Shown one piece after another: positions 59,195-64,000 of a DNA stretch of 64,000 nucleotides (positions are counted from its first letter, which is position 1; each line of letters begins with the position of its first letter). The notes beneath the pieces were generated by a model, which ran no database searches, was not told the origin of the DNA, and saw nothing but the letters and a program-made list of their open reading frames with translations. Position numbers and translations under genes: made by a program. The DNA is from UBA9620 sp965220695 (lineage in GTDB: Bacteria; Acidobacteriota; Vicinamibacteria; Vicinamibacterales; UBA8438), in contig OZ244838.1 of NCBI GenBank assembly GCA_965220695.1, positions 2,356,001 to 2,420,000 on the forward strand, given 5' to 3'.

Positions 59195-60184
59195 CTACGG
59201 GTCGAGGCTGGCGGTGTAGGCCACGATGTTGACGATGTCCTCCTCGGTGAGGTTCTTCACCGCGGCGTCCATCAGGTCGGACCACGCGCCGTTGCGCATC
59301 CCGGTCTGCAGGTCGTAGAGCTGGCGCGCCATGTACGTCGGCGAGCGGCCGGCCAGCGCCGGGATCGGGCCGATGCCGCGCAAGTCTTCGCCGTGGCAGA
59401 TCGTGCAGGACACTGACCTGGCGCCGCCCGTCGCCACGATCTCACGTCCACGAGACACCGCTCCCGGCGGCACGTAGGCGACGAATCCCGCGGTGTCGTC
59501 GCGCAGCTTCGTCCGCTTCAAGTCCTCGGGCGTTTCTACCACGCGCGTGCCGATCGGTTCCGTGCCGCCGCCCTCGACCACCTCGTGGATCCAACCCGCA
59601 AAGCGCGTCACGGGCACCGTATCGGTCTCCACGACGCGGACCCACTTCTTGAAGTCGATCGATGAAAAGTACTCGGCCGCGATCCGCGCCTGCGCGTCGC
59701 TGGTGGCCAGTCCGATCCGCTCCATGAGGGCCGGCGGCCGCATGCGCCGATCGCCGGGCTGGCGCAGGCCGTTCCGCCAGTCGTTCATCTGCTGCACGAT
59801 GTACTCGTACGTCTGACCGGCAACGCCGGCATTCTCCGGCTTGCCCTGGCCGTTCGGCAGGTGGCAATAGCCGCATGCCATGATGTCGCCGCCGCCGCCG
59901 CGCGCCACGACCTCCGGCATCGGCGGATGGCCGTCGGGGTGCCAATCGGGCGGTCCGTTGCTGAGGGCGATGTCCCCGCGCCGCATCGACAGGCCGGAGC
60001 CCGGCACCGTGACCACTTCGTCGGGATCGGGCGCCGTCTCGTTTTCGGCGGGTTCGTTGAGCACGTAGGCCCACGGCAGCACCGCGTTGGCCCCCGTGGT
60101 TTCCTGCTGCGCGTGCAGCTCCATGCCGGCTGCCAGTCCCAACGCGGCCAGCGCTACCATCCCGGCACCGCTCGACAGTCGCAT
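59195..60184 (-). CDS. Exported dihaem cytochrome c
   Basis: 329 residues. A signal peptide ends near LHAQ (about 1-26). Two haem-binding sites are seen: CGYCH (104-108) and CTICH (about 258-262), each with downstream helices and a distal Met candidate. It would accept electrons in the periplasm, for example from the molybdenum enzyme or PQQ dehydrogenase in the window; this is inference. GAGGAGGACG precedes the ATG at 60184, which was preferred over the longer upstream frame. Confidence 0.85.
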   Translation of the reverse strand: MRLSSGAGMVALAALGLAAGMELHAQQETTGANAVLPWAYVLNEPAENETAPDPDEVVTVPGSGLSMRRGDIALSNGPPDWHPDGHPPMPEVVARGGGGDIMACGYCHLPNGQGKPENAGVAGQTYEYIVQQMNDWRNGLRQPGDRRMRPPALMERIGLATSDAQARIAAEYFSSIDFKKWVRVVETDTVPVTRFAGWIHEVVEGGGTEPIGTRVVETPEDLKRTKLRDDTAGFVAYVPPGAVSRGREIVATGGARSVSCTICHGEDLRGIGPIPALAGRSPTYMARQLYDLQTGMRNGAWSDLMDAAVKNLTEEDIVNIVAYTASLDP

Positions 60185-60240
60185 CGCGTCCTCCTCATGG
60201 CCGCGCGCCATGGCGCGCGGCGCCTTCTCCTGCCGGACTA

Positions 60241-60400
60241 GCAGCCTGTGGCAAAAGCCCCGCTGCATTCGACCGGCCATGCATCCCGCCTGAGCTGCGT
60301 TGTTCCTCGGTCACATATGCCCAATATGCTCCCTCGTCACGCCTTGTCAGCCGGGCGCCTGACCGGTCTCGGTGCGACGCTGGGTTTTACCACAGGCTGC
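60241..60400 (+). mobile_element. MITE-like element, copy 2
   Basis: 160 bp. The terminal inverted repeats are GCAGCCTGTGGCAAAA and, at the right end, TTTTACCACAGGCTGC, with an extra A flanking the left end. It is homologous to the element at 47834-47994 in opposite orientation. It contains no open frame for a transposase. It lies 57 bp upstream of the cytochrome c start. Confidence 0.8.
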
Positions 60401-60533
60401 TCGCGCCATCATACACGCCGCGTTCGCGTCCCACTCGGCGCAAAAAAGGGGGCAAAGCAATTGGCGCCAGCGGCCGATATTACAAAGTGTCCCATCATTG
60501 CACAGTCTTGCAGTGTACGCTGAACGGAAAGGC

Positions 60534-60857
60534 CATGACGACCATCTCGGGGTCATGTACGAGAACGGTCGGGGCGTGCCGCAGAACGATGAGGAGGCGG
60601 CGCGGTGGTACCGCCTGGCCGCCGGGCAAGGCCACACCGGCGCACAGGGCAGCCTGGGGTTCGTATATGTTCTGGGGGACGGCGTCCCGCAGGACAATGT
60701 GACAGCGCACATGTGGTTCAACCTTGCCGCTTCCGGTTCGACAGGGACGAATCGCGAAATGGCCCTGGAAAACCGCGACCGCGTTGCCGCTCGGATGACA
60801 CCCGCGGAAGTCGGTGAGGCGCAACGGCTGGCCCGGGAATGGCGCCATAGCAACTGA
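60534..60857 (+). pseudogene. C-terminal fragment of a Sel1-repeat protein
   Basis: About two Sel1-like repeats remain: HLGVMYENGRGVPQND, AARWYRLAAGQGH and LGFVYVLGDGVPQDNVTA, ending in MWFNLAAS and a short helical tail. The N-terminal part and signal peptide are missing: upstream of about 60534 the sequence runs into the MITE-like element. The surviving frame extends from 60372, but any product would start in that element. Confidence 0.6.
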
Positions 60858-60900
60858 GTCCCCGCCCCGCCGTCGCGTGACGCGCGCGGCCCCGGTGGAA

Positions 60901-60937
60901 GTCCGCGGCAAAACCCCGCGTCGCACCGCGACCGGTC
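60901..60937 (+). repeat. Partial end of the MITE-like element
   Basis: GTCCGCGGCAAAACCCCGCG and the following TCGCACCGCGACCGG resemble the right end of the 160-bp elements read inward (GGTAAAACCCAGCGTCGCACCGAGACCGG in the element, here with changes). The rest of the element is missing. The surrounding sequence to 61073 has no recognised gene. Confidence 0.45.
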
Positions 60938-61073
60938 CCATGACCCCGCAGGTGATCGGCGGCTCCAAGCACTTCGCGAACCCCGTGTCGAGCTTCGCGG
61001 GGTCCTCGCCCAACGCCGAGCAAACCGTAGCTGGCGGTCCGCCCGATCGAGTTGGCGGAGCACGCACGCCTCC

Positions 61074-63392
61074 TCAGAAGCGGAACGTGTATTGGAGTTT
61101 CGTGGCCAGCCGCGAGTCCTGTCTCCTGAAGTCGTAGCCTCGCTCGAGGTCTTGGACCCAGCCCTGACCGAATACGAAGAAAACGTCGTTTCCCGGATCT
61201 ATAATCCAGTGCACCCGGCTCTGCAGGCCGAGATTCCCGGATCGGTTGTCGAATTGGATCAGGTTGGAGAACGAAAGGAAGGGTGAAACCGCATAGTTCA
61301 CCTGTGAACTGTAGATGCGGGCGATGAAATTGCCTTGCGGCAAGCTGGCAAACGTCTGGTTGGTATTGAAGCTGATCGAAAAGTACGGAGGGAGCTTGTA
61401 ACTGAGGCCCGTCTGGATCGCTTGCGCGGTGCCCGACCAGTAATTGCCAAACGTCAAACCGAAGCTGCCCTGAACTCGCCGTTTCTGCGCCGAGGTGAAA
61501 AAGATCCGCCAAGGCGTGAAGCGGTGCAGCGCGCGGAGACGATCATCACGCTCCAAAAAAAAATTGCCGAGATCCTACTCGCCCACCGGAAGCACAACTC
61601 CGGGGGAAATCTCGAACGGCTCGAACAGGTGCTCGTACGTCGGGTTGATGTCGAACAAGCTGTGCAGGGAGTCCCCGGAGTTCAAGTGCCAATCGACCAG
61701 AGTAGCGTAAACGTTCCAGCTCTCGACCAATCCGTTGTCGAGTCGGGTGAAGCGCGTGTAGAAGACGTCATGAAACATCTGCTGAATGCCCGTCGACGGG
61801 TTCGGGCGCGGGTTGAAGCTACCGGCAACCCGAAGCATCCGCACATTGCTGCGCTGAACGAAACCGATCGCCGGATCGAAGTTCTCCTGAATCTCTCGCC
61901 AGAGAATCTGAGCCGCGAACTTGTCGTTGGGATACTGCGCTCCGAAGCCATAAGACGCGTTCTCTTCGGCGACGCCTCCGTTGTTGCTCGTGAGGCCGTA
62001 GGCGTTGAACACCACGTTTCGATTACTGCCCAGGAAATCGGAAGTGGCCAGGCGTACGTCCACTCCCACCGTGTTGCTCGAGAACTCGGAGGCGGGATCG
62101 CCGTTCGTGAGAATGGCGCCCAGGTACGACTGCTCCAGGAAGTTCTGCTTGATGCGGCCGACGAACAAGTTGTCGGTGTCCGCGTTCGACACGTCGCGGG
62201 TGCGCACGTCGAGCATGCCGATTTCAGTTCGGCCAACTTTCCCGGTCAGCTTGGCGCCGTAGTCGATCGGCACCTCTTGCCCCTCAAGCAAGCCTATCTT
62301 CCGGCTGAAGAACGGAAACACTTCAGCTCCGGTACCGGGAATGCCGCCCGGAGGATCGATCCCGGTCGTGGCGAAGTTGAAGACGCCGGCGTCCTGCAGG
62401 AAGAACGACCGTTTCTCCGGAAAGAATATGGAGAAACGCGTGAGATTGATCTGCCGCGCATCCGCTTCCGTTTCACCGAAGTCGGTGTTTGCGGTGACGG
62501 ACAGTTTGAGACTCGGAGTGATGTTGTAGAACAGGTCCAGTCCCGGCTTTCCGACGACCGTGTCGCCGCCGGTGTCCCGACGCGGCCAGCGCCGCGCCAA
62601 GAATGGGCGAACATCGAGGCCGACGCCTTGCGCCAGGCCTTCTAGATTCGTGATTTCGCCCGCTTCGGAGATCTGGAAGAACTGCGTTTGAAAACGTGCC
62701 CCCGTCCAGCGGTTCTCCTCCAGTTTTCGTTGAATGGTACGAGTGATGTTGAAGCCCCAAACCGTATCACCCGACGGGAAGCTCAGGGTCTTGAATGGGA
62801 TAGCGAATTCCGCGCTCCACCCTTCGTCCGTTCGGGCGGTTCGCACGATCCAGATGCCGTCCCAGTCGTCATTCGTCTCACCGTTCGCAAACACCAGACC
62901 GTCGACCATGGCGCCGGCCGGATTGGTCGCAAAGTGGAAGGCGTTGCTCTGGTCGCGGAACGTGTCGAGCACGATGCCCAGCCGGTCATCCGCGTTCAAG
63001 CTCGCGTCCCGAGCCATCTGCGACGCCAGCACGCGGTGGGGCTCTGCGTCGTAGCACATGACGCCGATATAGAGGTTGTCCCTGTCGTAAAGCAGCGTGA
63101 CCTCAGTCCTCTCTGTGGGCACTGCGCCGGCCACCGGGATTCTCTGGACCAGATCGCCAATTTTCGGTGCCTGTCGCCACGGCGCCTCGTCCAGCGACCC
63201 ATCGATGACAATCGCTGAGGTGACCGCCGTTACGACGGCTGATCTGTCCGGGTCTGTCGGGCTCGTCTGTTGGGAAGCGGCGACGCACAGAGCCGGCGCG
63301 ACGATGCAGTGCCAGGCGCAGATCACCGCCAGCGAACCGATCCGGAGCGACGAATACCGCGGAACCGAGAGGCTGTCCAAGAGTTTCTTCAT
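61074..63392 (-). pseudogene. DUF5916/CBM9-like exported beta-barrel protein, disrupted
   Basis: About 770 codons. A signal peptide is followed by a CBM9-like N-terminal domain (ALVIDGSLDEAPWRQAP-type region, about 45-220; here IVIDGSLDEAPW) and a long beta-barrel part (QINLTRFSIFFPEKRSFFLQ, FDPAIGFVQRSN). Translation from 63392 stops at 61575 in a TAG where the family has Tyr (GE-Y-D). Nine A residues at 61555-61563 then coincide with a frameshift. The C-terminus (61074 to about 61550, ending LATKLQYTFRF) is in another frame. The stop and the frameshift lie within 25 bp. A sequencing error could explain the frameshift but not the stop as well. Confidence 0.8.
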
Positions 63393-63685
63393 TGGCAGTC
63401 CAGGCATGGCAGCGATAGTCGCCGCCGGTTGTGCTGCCGGCGATGATGACTGTCGTGTTCCGTCCCTCTCCGTGTGGCTCTTGACACCCCGCTCGGGCCA
63501 GGGCCGTCTCCGGCCATGCCTGGGGTCTGCTACTCGGCGCTCCGGCGCTGACCGAGGCGGGACATTCGCCCGCTGGCGAGGAACAGCGTGACCCGGACGG
63601 TTTCCCGTCCGGGTCGTCACGACGCACCACCGTCGATTCTATCGCTCAGGCAGACTGAATCGACTGGCTCTACCGCGGGCTGCTA

Positions 63686-63739
63686 AGGAGCTTGCGCCGC
63701 AGAAGGCCGGCGCCCCCGGTTTCTGCCACGCAAGCTCCT
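63686..63739. repeat. Long inverted repeat
   Basis: AGGAGCTTGCG and CGCAAGCTCCT arms pair perfectly and continue imperfectly inward (GCAGAA/TTCTGC), forming a 54-bp hairpin. It lies 28 bp upstream of arfB in an otherwise geneless 375-bp gap (63393-63767). It may be a REP-like element or a termination signal; there is no T-tract. Confidence 0.6.
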
Positions 63740-63767
63740 GGCGTCGCACATCTGCCACCATACGCCC

Positions 63768-64000
63768 ATGGCCACGGTCGACATCGGCGGCCTCGCGATC
63801 CCCGAAGCAGCGCTGACCTTCAAGTTCGTCCGCGCCTCCGGCCCGGGCGGTCAGAACGTGAACAAGGTCGCGACGGCCGCGCAGTGCCGCCTCGACCTCG
63901 ACGCGGCCGGCATCGAAGGCCCGCTACGCCTTCGCCTGGAGGGCGTGGCCGGCAAGCGCCTCACCGTCGCCGGCGAGATCGTCGTGTCCGCCGACACCCA
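63768..64000 (+). CDS. arfB: Alternative ribosome-rescue factor ArfB (partial)
   Basis: 77 codons to the window end. FVRASGPGGQNVNKVAT has the GGQ motif (27-29) and the following NVNK(V) of class-I-release-factor-like peptidyl-tRNA hydrolases. The N-terminal MATVDIGGLAIPEAAL fits ArfB, which rescues stalled ribosomes. The basic C-terminal tail needed for ribosome binding lies outside the window. Confidence 0.85.
   Translation, partial: MATVDIGGLAIPEAALTFKFVRASGPGGQNVNKVATAAQCRLDLDAAGIEGPLRLRLEGVAGKRLTVAGEIVVSADT

Overview
The window is GC-rich DNA from a free-living-type bacterium, most likely an Acidobacteriota member (Vicinamibacteria-like). No marker gene settles this. The clues are an acidobacterial-type duplicated-permease (ADOP/MacB-FtsX) protein, a BlaI repressor paired with an M56 peptidase that carries carboxypeptidase-regulatory and TonB-C domains, a TolB-propeller/amidohydrolase fusion, a DUF5916-type CBM9/beta-barrel protein, a PQQ dehydrogenase and many exported peptidases. 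This assignment is inference from gene content.

Positions 1-10.4 kb hold conserved housekeeping genes, mostly on the minus strand: the 5' end of trpS, an M50 site-2-type protease, uvrC, uvrA, efp and a small membrane gene. A plus-strand pair (CDP-alcohol phosphatidyltransferase and a tiny membrane protein) and katG complete the block. A degenerate tRNA-Thr copy (8.12 kb) and an intact tRNA-Thr(CGT) (10.72 kb) bracket katG.

Positions 10.9-41.2 kb hold intact accessory metabolism and DNA repair. They comprise a PQQ quinoprotein, a YfhO-like membrane protein, a tight recC-recB-recD operon, a YhaN/YhaO-like (SbcCD-type) ATPase/nuclease pair, an M19 dipeptidase, a class V aminotransferase, a cyanophycinase-like S51 peptidase, two M23 peptidases, a divergent Nramp-like transporter, a gamma-glutamyltransferase and a 1,129-residue propeller-amidohydrolase. 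Several of these act on peptides or cell wall, so peptide scavenging is a plausible shared theme.

Positions 41.4-63.4 kb are a decay zone in which intact genes alternate with broken ones. The intact genes are a secreted reprolysin-like metalloprotease, a carboxypeptidase-regulatory protein, blaI with its M56 partner, a two-subunit Tat-exported molybdenum hydroxylase and a dihaem cytochrome c. The broken ones are an internally deleted RecQ-UvrD helicase, a deleted duplicate of the metalloprotease, and fragments of an amidohydrolase, a cyclase, a D-2-hydroxyacid dehydrogenase, a hemerythrin protein, a Sel1 protein and an IS orfA. An ADOP permease and a DUF5916 protein are frameshifted. Scattered through the zone are four near-identical copies of a 96-bp repeat, each beside truncated or unexplained sequence. 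The zone also holds a pair of about 160-bp terminal-inverted-repeat elements (MITE-like) in opposite orientation, and two orphan IS21-like ends. The 96-bp repeat is the least explained signal in the window. The window closes with a 54-bp inverted repeat and the start of an arfB-type peptidyl-tRNA hydrolase gene.
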